Origin: Paludisphaera soli
GTDB taxonomy: Bacteria > Planctomycetota > Planctomycetia > Isosphaerales > Isosphaeraceae
Length of the DNA stretch: 64,000 nt
Reading direction: 5' to 3'
Assembly: GCF_011064595.1 (NCBI RefSeq)
Contig: NZ_JAALJI010000018.1
Coordinates: 1 to 64,000 of the forward strand
In this document: piece after piece, positions 7,995-17,691 of the stretch
Layout of the letters: every line of letters starts with the position of its first letter
Numbering within the stretch: position 1 is the stretch's first letter
The notes under the pieces: generated by a model
Told to the model about the DNA's origin: nothing
Database searches by the model: none
Seen by the model: the letters and a program-made list of their open reading frames with translations, nothing else
Position numbers and translations under genes: made by a program

Positions 7995-9959
7995 TCAGCG
8001 GAGCGGCAGCCGCACCACGGTGATGCTCAGAGGCGGGGCCTCCAGGCTGCCGTCGAAGCGTAGGGGACGCTCGACGATCTCCAGGCGGGCCTCGCCTGGG
8101 TCGTTGCGCAGGGACGGCGAGTCGCCCGAGACGGCCCAGGCGGTCCCCTCCTCGGCCGGCGTCACGCCCTCGACCGACAGCCGGACCGTGCGGGCCTTGT
8201 CCGTCGGGTTGACCAGGCCGACGGTCAGCGCCTTGCGGTCGGCCGTCAGGGCGGCGGTGAGGTCGAGGCCGCCCGGCTCGGCGGCCGTGGTCAGCTCGAC
8301 GGGGATCGTCCCGTAGTGGTGGCGGTGCATCATCAGCGGCAGAGCGGTCGATTCGAAGAAGGCGGCGGTCTTCGTCGTCTTGATGCAGCCGATGACGTTG
8401 ACCGTCTGGGCGTAGTGGGCCATGGAAATGACGTCCGAGTTGCGGAAGAACTCGTGCAGGCCGGTGGCCACGCCCAGGGCGTCGGCCAGGTCGTAGACGC
8501 AGCCCAGCTCGCCGTAGACGTACGGGCGATGCCAGTAGTTCCACTCGTCCATGGCGATGGGGACCGGCCGGCGGCCCGTCAGCCCCAGCTCCTTCTGGAG
8601 CTTGCGGTGCCCCTCGGCCTTGCCTCGGATCGCGTCGGCGAGCTGGCGGGCGTGCGCGGGGGTGTCGCCCTTGGCCTTGTCGTCGCGGTAGAAGTGCTCG
8701 GAGATCAGGTTCATGAACTTGGCGCACTCCTCGAGCATGCCGCGCGACCAGCCGCGGCGCTCGTCCGGGTCGTGGCGGCGGTTGATCGTGTCGAGGTCGC
8801 CCACGCCGATGAGCTGGAGCGAGGGGTCGACGGCCCTCATCGCCTCGGCGAACCCGTTGTGCTTGATCGTGTAGTGCTTCAGCTGCATGAAGCCGAGCTG
8901 CCAGGGGCCGAACATCTCGTTGCCGACGCACCAGTACTTGACGCCGTACGGCTCGGCGCGGCCGTTGGCCGCCCGCATGCCGCCGCCGATCGTCTCGGCC
9001 GGGCCGTTGCAGTACTCGACCTCCCGGGCGGCGGAGTCGGCGTCGCCGAAGCCGGTGTTGACGGCGACGACCGGCTCGGCGCCGATCTCGCGGCAGAAGT
9101 CGAGGAACTCGTCGAGCCCGAAGTCGTTGTGCTCCACGCCGGTCCAGGCGGGGTTGCGGCGGGGCGGGCGGCGGTCGCGCGGGCCGATGCCGTCGCGCCA
9201 CTCATACCCGCTGACGAAGTTGCCGCCCGGCCAGCGGTACATCGTGCCGCCGAGCTGTTTCAGCAGCGTCAGGGTGTCGGCCCGCATGCCGCGGACGTTG
9301 TCGGCCGGCATCAACGAGGCGGTGCCGATCAGGGCCGGGCCGCCCTCGATGCGGATCTCCAGCTTCGCCTTCTCGGTGTCGGCCCCGGCGGTGAAGGCCA
9401 GCTCGTGCCGCGTGAACTCGGGGCCGAGCCCGTCGATGCGGACGGCCTGCCGCTGATCGTCGCCGTCGCCCCAGGCCAGCGCGACCTCGGCGCGGGCGGC
9501 TCCCTCGGGGGCCTTCAGCCAGATGTAACCCGTGTACCCCTTGCCCTTCACGACCCCCAGGTCGTGCTGACGAATCGCGGCGCCCGGGGCGATCCGCGGG
9601 GTGTGTCGGCCGACGAAGGAGCCTTCGCCGACCATCGTCACCGCGTCGGCCGCGCCGACGATCTCCCAGGGCGAGGCGCCGACGACCGGGAACGCCGTGT
9701 CCCGCAGCGACCGGTACGGGTCGTACTTGGCGGTGACGGGGAAGTAGAACTTGCGGTCCTCCAGCATCTCGGCCCAGATCCCACCGTAGATGCAACGGCC
9801 GAGATGCTCGATGAACTGGCCGTAGGTGTAGGGGTTGATCTCCGGGGCGGCGCGGTCGGCGTGCACCGTCACGGTCACGGCCGGCTGGTCCTTGGCCTGG
9901 GCCGCCGCGGTCAACAGCGTGCATCCCAGCCACGCCATCATGCCTGTAGACTTCTTCAT
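7995..9959 (-). CDS. Alpha-L-arabinofuranosidase, GH51
   Basis: This 654-residue secreted enzyme removes L-arabinofuranosyl side chains from arabinoxylan or arabinan. An N-terminal signal peptide (residues 1-22, ending AAAQA) precedes INPYTYGQFIEHLGRCIYGG, an inserted beta-rich carbohydrate-binding-like segment (about 95-215), the TIM barrel and a C-terminal beta domain. The acid/base glutamate is in CVGNEMFG (about residue 348) and the nucleophile in AMDEWNYW (about 472). The start at 9959 is the ATG that gives the signal peptide. A 30-base operator-like element shared with the galT operon lies 204 bases upstream, suggesting common control by the XylR-like regulator. Confidence 0.93.
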   Translation of the reverse strand: MKKSTGMMAWLGCTLLTAAAQAKDQPAVTVTVHADRAAPEINPYTYGQFIEHLGRCIYGGIWAEMLEDRKFYFPVTAKYDPYRSLRDTAFPVVGASPWEIVGAADAVTMVGEGSFVGRHTPRIAPGAAIRQHDLGVVKGKGYTGYIWLKAPEGAARAEVALAWGDGDDQRQAVRIDGLGPEFTRHELAFTAGADTEKAKLEIRIEGGPALIGTASLMPADNVRGMRADTLTLLKQLGGTMYRWPGGNFVSGYEWRDGIGPRDRRPPRRNPAWTGVEHNDFGLDEFLDFCREIGAEPVVAVNTGFGDADSAAREVEYCNGPAETIGGGMRAANGRAEPYGVKYWCVGNEMFGPWQLGFMQLKHYTIKHNGFAEAMRAVDPSLQLIGVGDLDTINRRHDPDERRGWSRGMLEECAKFMNLISEHFYRDDKAKGDTPAHARQLADAIRGKAEGHRKLQKELGLTGRRPVPIAMDEWNYWHRPYVYGELGCVYDLADALGVATGLHEFFRNSDVISMAHYAQTVNVIGCIKTTKTAAFFESTALPLMMHRHHYGTIPVELTTAAEPGGLDLTAALTADRKALTVGLVNPTDKARTVRLSVEGVTPAEEGTAWAVSGDSPSLRNDPGEARLEIVERPLRFDGSLEAPPLSITVVRLPLR

Positions 9960-10350
9960 GACTGGACCTACGCCTTTTGTCGGTAGGGAGGGGCCTCGCC
10001 AGGGACAGGGCCGACGGCGCGGGGCGGGCGCCTCGCGGTGACGGAACGATCTGCACGACTCGATCTGCGAAGCTCGGACCCGCGGCTTTCCCCATCGCAC
10101 GACCGCAGCCGCGGCTTTCTCGCACGATAGGCCCCGACCGGGTCGATCACAAGACCGCGACCGCGCAAAAAAATGCCACGATTGCGCAACCCCTCCCTCC
10201 GCCCTTCCCCGGCCTTCTTCGGCTGGGTTTGGCCCTTGCGCGAAGCCCCGCATATGCTCCCCGTGCAGCACCCCGGATCCGGCCGTGCCGGCAGCCCGAG
10301 CGACCGAGCGGTTGTGCGGCGACATGTCGGCTCGGACCGAATCAGGCCGG
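9960..10350. other. Intergenic promoter region of GH51
   Basis: This 391-base gene-free stretch separates the GH51 start from the GH43 stop. It holds the operator-like repeat copy 2 (10163-10192). Short frames here lack coding character. No clear -35/-10 pair was recognised. Confidence 0.5.
10163..10192. promoter_or_regulatory. Candidate operator, copy 2 (upstream of GH51)
   Basis: Second copy of the 30-base element: GCGCA half-sites at 10163-10167 and 10184-10188, A7 tract after the first, 26/30 identical to copy 1. The second half-site lies inside the palindrome TTGCGCAA. Conservation between two otherwise unrelated intergenic regions next to functionally linked genes supports a regulon. 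Confidence 0.6.
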
Positions 10351-11946
10351 TCACTCGGGGGAGTCGATCCGGTCGCTGATGCGGAAATCGTCGAAATCGA
10401 CGAACCCGCCCGGCGTCCTCGTCGCGAACTGGAACAGGGCGAAGCGGTAACCCATGAAATGCGGCAGGGTGTAGGTCATGCGGAGCGGCTTGCCGATCTC
10501 GGACCAGCTCGCGCCGTCGAGGCTATAGGCGAAGCGGGCCGTGTCCTTCCGACCCCGGAAGTCGCACTCCAGCCGCAGGAAGACGGTGTCCTGCGCAAGC
10601 GGCGCGACCTCGACCTCCGTCGGTGAGTCGGCCTCCGCGATTACCATGACGAGGGACCTCGCATCCCCCGTCGCCCTGACGCCGACGAAGCCGTATCGCC
10701 TCTGGAGCGCGGCCAGGCCGGCGACGTCGCCGTCGTTCATGTGGGCCACGTCGAGGGTCACGACGGCCGAACTGGTCGGGCCGAAGGTCCGCTGGGTCAG
10801 CGTATTGCGTGCGGCGAGGAGATCGGCGTCGACCCGCCCGGTCGTCAGCCGCAGGAACCCGGGGCGCTGGGTGAGCGACCAGTGCTCGTCCTCGGGGTTG
10901 TGATTCCACTGCCACGCGAGCGGGAGCGGCGGATCTCCGGGGCCTCGATCGAAATCGTCGGAGCCGACGATCCCCCGCACGCCGAGGGTGCTCGCGGGGA
11001 GATTCAGCGCCGCGGGGACCTTGCCGTCGACCCCCATGACGGGCCAGCCGTCCTCCCACGTCACCGGCACGAGGAAGGGGATGCGGCCGACCGCGCCGTG
11101 ATCCTGGAAGAGCAGCGCGTACCACTCGCCGTCGGGCGTGTCGACAAGGCCGCCCTGGGCGACGCCCTGGTCCTGCAGCGCGACCCGGCCCTCGTAGGGG
11201 CCGGTCAGCGAGTCGGCGCGGAAGGTGAGCTGGGTGCGCATGCCGCCGCGGGGCCAGGTGATGAGCGAGAGGTAGTACCTCCCGTCGATCTTGCGGAGCT
11301 GCGAGCCCTCGGCGGGCAGGCCGATGTTGCGGCCGGCCGTGGCGCTGGCATTGGGGACGATGATCCGGTCCACCCCGCCGGGCTTGATCCCCGAGAGGTC
11401 GGAGTTCAGCTCGGTGAGGCGGATGTTGCCGGCGCCGTGGACCATGTACGCACGACCGTCGTCCTCGAAGAACAGGGAGTGGTCGTGCAGCGAGGGCCGG
11501 AAGGACGTCTTCTCCCAAGGACCCGCCTCGGGGTCCTTGGTCCGGTAGATGTACGTCTTGCCGGTGGTGCCGGAGAAGGTCGTGACGTAGAACGTGCCGT
11601 CGTGGTGTCGCAGGCTGCTCGCCCACGAGCCTCCCCCGTACGCGTTCCTCCCATTCCGGAGCGCCAACGCGTCTTCGTCGTCGAGGACGTCGTAGGCGTA
11701 GCCGACGAGCCGCCAGTTCACGAGGTCGTTCGACTTCATGATCGGCAGCCCCGGGCTCACGAGCATCGTGGTGCTGCTCATGTAGTAGCTGTCGCCGACA
11801 CGGATGTCGGCGAGGTCCGGCACGTCGGACCAGAGGATCGGGTTGACGGCCCGGTCCCCGACCTCCTGCGCGTGGGCGAGCGGGCGGTCCGCCGCGCCGG
11901 GCCCGATCAGCAACGAGAGCACGGCGGCCGCGACCCTGGGGCGCAT
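10351..11946 (-). CDS. GH43-family glycoside hydrolase (beta-xylosidase / arabinofuranosidase type)
   Basis: This 531-residue secreted enzyme has a signal peptide (about 1-28, ending AHAQ). The five-bladed propeller begins NPILWSDVPDLADIRVGDSY, whose aspartate is the usual catalytic base position; blocks WASSLRHHDGTFYVTTFSGT and SLHDHSLFFEDDGRAYM follow. The C-terminal ~200 residues form a concanavalin-like domain (SDDFDRGPGDPPLPLAWQWN) as in large GH43 xylosidases. The start at 11946 is chosen because AGGAGG (11953-11958) is 6 bases upstream; the ATG at 11952 directly abuts that box. It is the second of four arabinoxylan-degrading genes on this strand. Exact specificity (xylosidase versus arabinofuranosidase) is open. 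Confidence 0.9.
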   Translation of the reverse strand: MRPRVAAAVLSLLIGPGAADRPLAHAQEVGDRAVNPILWSDVPDLADIRVGDSYYMSSTTMLVSPGLPIMKSNDLVNWRLVGYAYDVLDDEDALALRNGRNAYGGGSWASSLRHHDGTFYVTTFSGTTGKTYIYRTKDPEAGPWEKTSFRPSLHDHSLFFEDDGRAYMVHGAGNIRLTELNSDLSGIKPGGVDRIIVPNASATAGRNIGLPAEGSQLRKIDGRYYLSLITWPRGGMRTQLTFRADSLTGPYEGRVALQDQGVAQGGLVDTPDGEWYALLFQDHGAVGRIPFLVPVTWEDGWPVMGVDGKVPAALNLPASTLGVRGIVGSDDFDRGPGDPPLPLAWQWNHNPEDEHWSLTQRPGFLRLTTGRVDADLLAARNTLTQRTFGPTSSAVVTLDVAHMNDGDVAGLAALQRRYGFVGVRATGDARSLVMVIAEADSPTEVEVAPLAQDTVFLRLECDFRGRKDTARFAYSLDGASWSEIGKPLRMTYTLPHFMGYRFALFQFATRTPGGFVDFDDFRISDRIDSPE

Positions 11947-12018
11947 CTTCATCCTCCTGTTCCAACTCGACGTATCACGCATACCCGCGGGCTCATGCCT
12001 GGAGCCCTGTTATGCCCC

Positions 12019-13275
<1,257 letters not shown>

Positions 13276-13337
13276 GGGAGCACCTCCGGTTGGGAAAACC
13301 CCTGAATTGCGGCCGCGGTTTGGATGTCCAGGCCCAG

Positions 13338-14549
13338 TCAGGGCGTGCGCAAGGCTTCGAGGACGGCTTCGAACGCGGGCTTGGGCTGAAGTTGCCGGTC
13401 CCAGAGGAGCGGGTGGTTGGTCCGGCGGGGCACCGGGAAGTTGTTCAGCCAGGATGCACCGTCGTGCGCGCCCCAGAAGGTGACGCGCGTCACGATATCG
13501 GGGTGCTTCAGCACGACCCGAAAGATCCGGCCGTAGAATCGGGCCTGCTCCTCGGCGACTCCCGCGGGCAGCCCGTTCGTGTAGGGGTCGGCCCCGCCCT
13601 GCTCGCGGATGGCGACGTCCGCGCCCCGGGTTCGGCGCGGGAGGACGTCGACGTCGACCTCCGTCAGCATGACGTTCACCCCCTCGGCGGCGTAGGCCTC
13701 GATCGCGCGGTCCAGCCGATCGGCCGAGTCCGGGTCGTCGAGCCGCAGGTGGGCCTGCATCCCGACGGCGTCGAGCCGCACCCCCGCGGCCTTGAGCTCG
13801 CGGATGAGCCGGATCGTCCTCTCGAGCTTGCCGGGGTTCTCGTTGCCGTAGTCGTTGTAATACAGCTCGGCCTTCGGGTCGGCCGCTTGGGCGAACTCGA
13901 ACGCCTTGACGATGTAGTCGTCGCCGATCGCGCGGCGGGCCGGCGTGTCGCGCAGGTATTCCCCCGGGCGGTCGCTGATCGCCTCGTTGACCACGTCCCA
14001 GCCGAGGACCTTGCCCCGGAAGTGGCCCGCGACCGCGGCGATGTGGGCCTTGAGGTTCTCCAGGGCTTCCTCGCGCGGGAGCGGTTTGCCGTCCTGGGAC
14101 TGGAACAGCCATCGCGGCGCCTGGCTGTGCCAGCAGAGGGTGTGTCCGACCACCTTCATTCCGTTCTTCTGGGCGAACTCGACGAGCCGGTCGGCGCCCT
14201 CGAAGCGGAACTCCCCCGGCCGCGGTTGGAGGGACATCGGCTTGAACTCGTTCTCGGCGGTCAGCGAATCGAACTGCTCCGCAACCAGCATCGACAGTTT
14301 GGGGTCGCCGAGCTGTCGGGACGAGACGGCCGCGCCCAGGAGGAAACGCTCCTTCACGGCCTGGCGCAAGGTCTCACCCTCGGGGTCGGCCGCCGTGACG
14401 GCGGCCGGCTCGTCGGAGCCGCCGAGGCGTCCTTCGGTCAGTCCGGCGCCCTCGGCGGCCACTGCGGCGGCCCACAGGATCACGAGCGTCAGGGGCGACC
14501 ACTCTCGGACGCCAGGGCGCTGACACGGGCCGGGGTTGCGAGCGAGCAT
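13338..14549 (-). CDS. Endo-1,4-beta-xylanase, GH10
   Basis: This 403-residue secreted enzyme cleaves the xylan backbone. A hydrophobic leader (about 17-35, LTLVILWAAAVAAEGA) acts as signal peptide. The TIM barrel shows the GH10 hallmarks FDSLTAENEFKPMSLQP, VVGHTLCWHSQAPRW, the acid/base glutamate in WDVVNEAIS (about 189) and the nucleophile in MLTEVDVDVLP (about 297). The ATG at 14549 has GGAGG eight bases upstream; a start at 14606 would place charged residues ahead of the leader. It is the most upstream member of the four-gene hydrolase set and probably acts with the GH43, GH51 and CE1 products. Confidence 0.93.
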   Translation of the reverse strand: MLARNPGPCQRPGVREWSPLTLVILWAAAVAAEGAGLTEGRLGGSDEPAAVTAADPEGETLRQAVKERFLLGAAVSSRQLGDPKLSMLVAEQFDSLTAENEFKPMSLQPRPGEFRFEGADRLVEFAQKNGMKVVGHTLCWHSQAPRWLFQSQDGKPLPREEALENLKAHIAAVAGHFRGKVLGWDVVNEAISDRPGEYLRDTPARRAIGDDYIVKAFEFAQAADPKAELYYNDYGNENPGKLERTIRLIRELKAAGVRLDAVGMQAHLRLDDPDSADRLDRAIEAYAAEGVNVMLTEVDVDVLPRRTRGADVAIREQGGADPYTNGLPAGVAEEQARFYGRIFRVVLKHPDIVTRVTFWGAHDGASWLNNFPVPRRTNHPLLWDRQLQPKPAFEAVLEALRTP

Positions 14550-14887
14550 CGGTGTTTCCTCCGCCGTTCTTGGAACCAAGGAAGCCGGACAATCGGTTGC
14601 CCGCATGTGTTGAACTCGACCGTGCGGTCAATCTTCGCTCAACCTGTCGTGCAAACGAAGGGGGGAGTCGGACCTTGAGCTGTCTCGGCTTCGCTGTGGT
14701 GATCGTGCCTGGCCGGGTTCAGGGACCGTCGTCGGGAGCGATCGCCAGGGCGCGGCGCTGTGCTCCGACGACATGGTCCGGGGCAGGGACGGATCGATGT
14801 CGGCCGGGACGCGGCGGCCGTTCTCCGCACAACTCGGGAGAAATCAGGTCAACCGGAGGCGGATGTTGATCTTGGCCAGGGTCGTAT

Positions 14888-15160
14888 TCATCGGCGATAC
14901 GCCCAGACCTCGAGCTGCTCGCAATCCTCCGTGTCGCTGGCCGCGAGGTTCGAGCCGCGCCGCGGGCGGACGCGCCGCGGCTCGGGTAAGGCGCGAAGTC
15001 CCTCGATCGCGGGCGGGTGGCTGCAATCCCCCTTCCAGGAGCCGTCCTGCCGGCGCCGTTCGTCGATCTCCCGCCGCAGGTCGAGAACCTCGCGACAAGG
15101 TTGCCGCACCAGGTCGGACGCATCAGCCGGCTCGGCGGCCGGAAGGGACTCGACAAGCAC
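14888..15160 (-). CDS. Possible small hypothetical protein (90 aa)
   Basis: The frame MLVESLPAAEPADASDLVRQ... ends ...CEQLEVWAYRR. It has mostly G/C third positions and a reasonable acidic/basic balance. I do not recognise a family. No good ribosome-binding site is evident. It may be a chance frame in gene-poor DNA or part of a decayed gene. Confidence 0.25.
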   Translation of the reverse strand: MLVESLPAAEPADASDLVRQPCREVLDLRREIDERRRQDGSWKGDCSHPPAIEGLRALPEPRRVRPRRGSNLAASDTEDCEQLEVWAYRR

Positions 15161-15232
15161 TCTGTCCCAAACAAGAACGCTAGTAACGCGGGCCCAACCT
15201 CAAAGGAAGGACCGAACGGCTTGGGCGAAGCT

Positions 15233-15433
15233 CTACCCCGAGAGGCAGTCGCCTGTTACGGCGCATGATCCGCCTACCAGGCCCGTTTCGACAGCTCCCG
15301 GAACCGCGCTCAGCTTGACCCGGCTGCGGATGTTCAGCCGGCCGTGCGAGGAGCGGCGGAGCAGCACGATCCGTGGGAACAGCGTCCGCCAGGCCTGATG
15401 CGTCGAGGCCCCACCGTCGACGCTCGCCGTCCG
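15233..15433 (-). pseudogene. Possible transposase remnant
   Basis: In one minus-strand frame the residues SVDGGASTHQAWRTLFPRIV followed by LNIRSRVKLSAV resemble the DDE-transposase pattern 'TDG..S...AW..LFP..' that precedes a histidine/arginine-rich block in some planctomycete transposases. There is no start codon and flanking catalytic regions are missing. This rests on pattern memory only and is weak. Confidence 0.25.
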
Positions 15434-15568
15434 GGGCGCATACTCCGCCTCGGCACGTCGGCCGACGCCAGGACATCGGGTCGCGGCCGAAGCCCCGGGC
15501 CGTCATGTGGGGCGTGAGCAACGAGGGCCGGACGCGAGGCAGGCCCCGGCCGGCGGTCCGCCGCGACG

Positions 15569-16678
15569 TCAGGAAGGACCGGCTACCCCGAACGCCGCGG
15601 GCCTCATGGATTCGCTGGTCGGCGTCCCGTCGTAATCGAGCCACCGCCGCCGCTCGTAGTCGTAGAGCCGGCACGTCCGGAAGAGCCAGAGCGTGTATCC
15701 CAGGGTCAGGTGCTCGACGTGGATGTCCTCGGGATAGGCGGCCTGGAGGCAACCCTGGGCCTCCGAGAGGTTGTGCAGCGGCACGCGCGGATCGACGTGG
15801 TGGGCGTTGTGCTCCAGGATGTTGTTCGCCAGCCAGTGGAGGCCGAACGGCAGGATCACGTGAACCGTGCTTTTCACGGTGGCGTCGTAGTAGTCCCACT
15901 CAGACGAGTCGGCGAAGCATATGGACCGCGGGTGCGTGTGGTGCACCAGGTCGATCAGGCCCACCAGCCACGTCCAGCAGAGGTAAGGCGCGACGAGGCC
16001 GAGGAGCAACACTCCCGCGGGCCCCACCGGCTCGGCCCAGGGCCAGGCCTGGGCGGCCTGGGCCAGCAGGCTCAGGGCGGCGAAGAGGACGCCGGCGAAG
16101 CCGAGGACCAGGATCCGATCCAGGTGGAACTGCTTCAGCCGGGGGCCGAGCGCGGCACCGGGCGGGAACAGCAGGTAGGGGAACCAGTTGCCCACGGTCC
16201 AGTAGAAGGACAGGCCCGGCAACGTCCGCAGGAATCGATACCAGCCCCGCCTCCAGATAGACGCCGCCTGGTAATCGTCGAGCGACCAGGGCATCCACAC
16301 CATGTCCTTGCCGCGCACGCGGAGGAAGTTATGGTGCAGGAACACATGGGCGCGGTGCCACGAGGCGAGCGGGGCGTAGGCGGGGAGGAAGGCCAGGCGC
16401 GCGAGCCATCGGTTCAGTCGGTAGCCCGGGACCAGGCTGCCGTGGCCCGCGTCATGGCCGAGGACGTAGAGGCCCGCGATGGCGAGCGACGCGGCCGCGA
16501 CGCAGAAAGCCTTGACCGGCCACCCCGGCAAGACGACGGCCCCGGCGACGAGCGCCAGGTAGGCGGCGTAGTAGCCGAGGAACTTGCTCAAGCCTGGCAG
16601 ATAGCGGCGTCGCCGCGCGACGCATGGGATCTGCTTGATTGTCTCGGTCGGTGAGGGGCTGGCCGTCTCGGCGCTCAT
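15569..16678 (-). CDS. Membrane fatty-acid desaturase (FADS family)
   Basis: This 369-residue integral membrane di-iron desaturase introduces a double bond into fatty-acyl chains. The three histidine boxes are present: HDAGHGS (about 75), HVFLHHNF (about 110) and HNAHH (about 290), with hydrophobic hairpins between them (LGYYAAYLALVAGAVVL; ILVLGFAGVLFAALSLL; LLLGLVAPYLCWTWLVGL). Length and spacing fit omega-6/omega-3-type desaturases. It is a single gene without an evident operon partner. Electron donor and regiospecificity cannot be inferred. It may tune membrane fluidity. Confidence 0.9.
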   Translation of the reverse strand: MSAETASPSPTETIKQIPCVARRRRYLPGLSKFLGYYAAYLALVAGAVVLPGWPVKAFCVAAASLAIAGLYVLGHDAGHGSLVPGYRLNRWLARLAFLPAYAPLASWHRAHVFLHHNFLRVRGKDMVWMPWSLDDYQAASIWRRGWYRFLRTLPGLSFYWTVGNWFPYLLFPPGAALGPRLKQFHLDRILVLGFAGVLFAALSLLAQAAQAWPWAEPVGPAGVLLLGLVAPYLCWTWLVGLIDLVHHTHPRSICFADSSEWDYYDATVKSTVHVILPFGLHWLANNILEHNAHHVDPRVPLHNLSEAQGCLQAAYPEDIHVEHLTLGYTLWLFRTCRLYDYERRRWLDYDGTPTSESMRPAAFGVAGPS

Positions 16679-17077
16679 GTCGCATATCCATCGGGGACGC
16701 GTTGCGCGGAGCGACCCCCGCGATTCGTCCGATCCAGGTCTTGAAAGGAGATGGGAACCGGCGCGCGCCGGCCTTTTCCCCAGATTGCGAGGCCTGGAGA
16801 TGGGTTAATGCAAAAGCGCAGCCAACCGCCCGGGATTCCGAAACCGCCGGGGCGACGGCGCGAATCGTCTTCGACGGTTCGAAGTCGGTTCGCGTATCCA
16901 CGGGCGAAGTCCGGCGCCCGCCGCAAGAGTGGCCCCGCCGGGACGCGAACCCCCGCCCCGCTCGTCGGACGCCCCGAAGCCTCGGACGAGTTCGTCCGGA
17001 GGAATCGGAGGGCGGGCCGCCTCATGCGTCCGGCCTCGCTCTCGTCGGGCCTCGCCGGGGCGGTCCGGGCGGGCGTC
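16679..17077. other. About 400-base gene-free stretch with a palindrome
   Basis: This lies between the desaturase start and the DUF3365 gene stop. The main feature is a perfect 14-base palindrome CCGGCGCGCGCCGG at 16758-16771 followed by CCTTTT, which could terminate plus-strand transcripts. No plus-strand gene feeding it is evident. The desaturase promoter should also lie in its left part. Confidence 0.4.
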
Positions 17078-17605
17078 TCATCGCTCGCCGACCGGGATCG
17101 TGATCAGGAGCCCGGCCGTGCGAGGCCTGTTGCTGCTGCGGCTCGGCATGTGGCATTTCAGGCATTCGGCCTTCAGCATGATCGGGCCGGCGAAGCGGTA
17201 GAGGCCGTCTTCGGCGGCCTCGTGCCCGGCTTCGCCCGCCGCGAGGGCCTCGGCCGCGGCCTTCTCGAAGTCGTCGCGCGGTTCGTGGTCGATGTTCATC
17301 GCCTTGCCGTCGACGACCAGCCAGCGGAGCCGGACGCCGTCGCGCTCCTCCATCTCCCGGAACACGTCCTTGAGCGCCGCCGCCGGGATCATGAGCCTTT
17401 CGCCCTCTCTGAAGTAGCGGGCATGCACGACCTGGAGCGTATCGTGGATCAGGCCGTGGAGCAGCTTCGCCCTCTGCCGGGCCTCGGCCGCTGTGGCGGT
17501 CGGGGCGGCTTCCCTGGTCGGCTCGTCGGGCGGGGCGCCCGGGGCGACGGCCAGAGTGGCGGCGAACACGCCTGCGATCAGGCCGGCGAGCGGCTTTCCG
17601 GTCAT
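17078..17605 (-). CDS. DUF3365 (Tll0287-like) haem-binding exported protein
   Basis: This 175-residue protein has a signal peptide (about 1-25, GLIAGVFAATLAVAPGA). A helical/PAS-like region (LLHGLIHDTLQVVHARYFRE) is followed by a C-terminal CLKCH motif, the CxxCH site for covalent c-type haem, and a short ITIPVGER end. This layout matches DUF3365 proteins, thought to act as periplasmic redox or signal sensors. GGAG precedes the start by 7 bases. It is a free-standing gene; the next gene downstream is the desaturase about 400 bases away. The partner protein is unknown. Confidence 0.85.
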   Translation of the reverse strand: MTGKPLAGLIAGVFAATLAVAPGAPPDEPTREAAPTATAAEARQRAKLLHGLIHDTLQVVHARYFREGERLMIPAAALKDVFREMEERDGVRLRWLVVDGKAMNIDHEPRDDFEKAAAEALAAGEAGHEAAEDGLYRFAGPIMLKAECLKCHMPSRSSNRPRTAGLLITIPVGER

Positions 17606-17691
17606 GGGAATCTCCGGGAGAGGGGGGCGAAACCCGGATCATCGCCGAAGCGGTCGCTTTCCGGAAGGGGTGCGGTCGTCGGCTCGTCGCG

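Larger units (their letters stand above)
14550..15568. other. About 1 kb with no confident gene
   Basis: This stretch lies between the GH10 start and the desaturase stop. Many short overlapping frames exist on both strands, but none shows clear family motifs. Two possible coding traces, listed separately, are a 90-residue frame at 14888-15160 and a transposase-like remnant at 15233-15433. The composition and lack of long frames suggest decayed mobile or hypothetical DNA. Confidence 0.5.
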
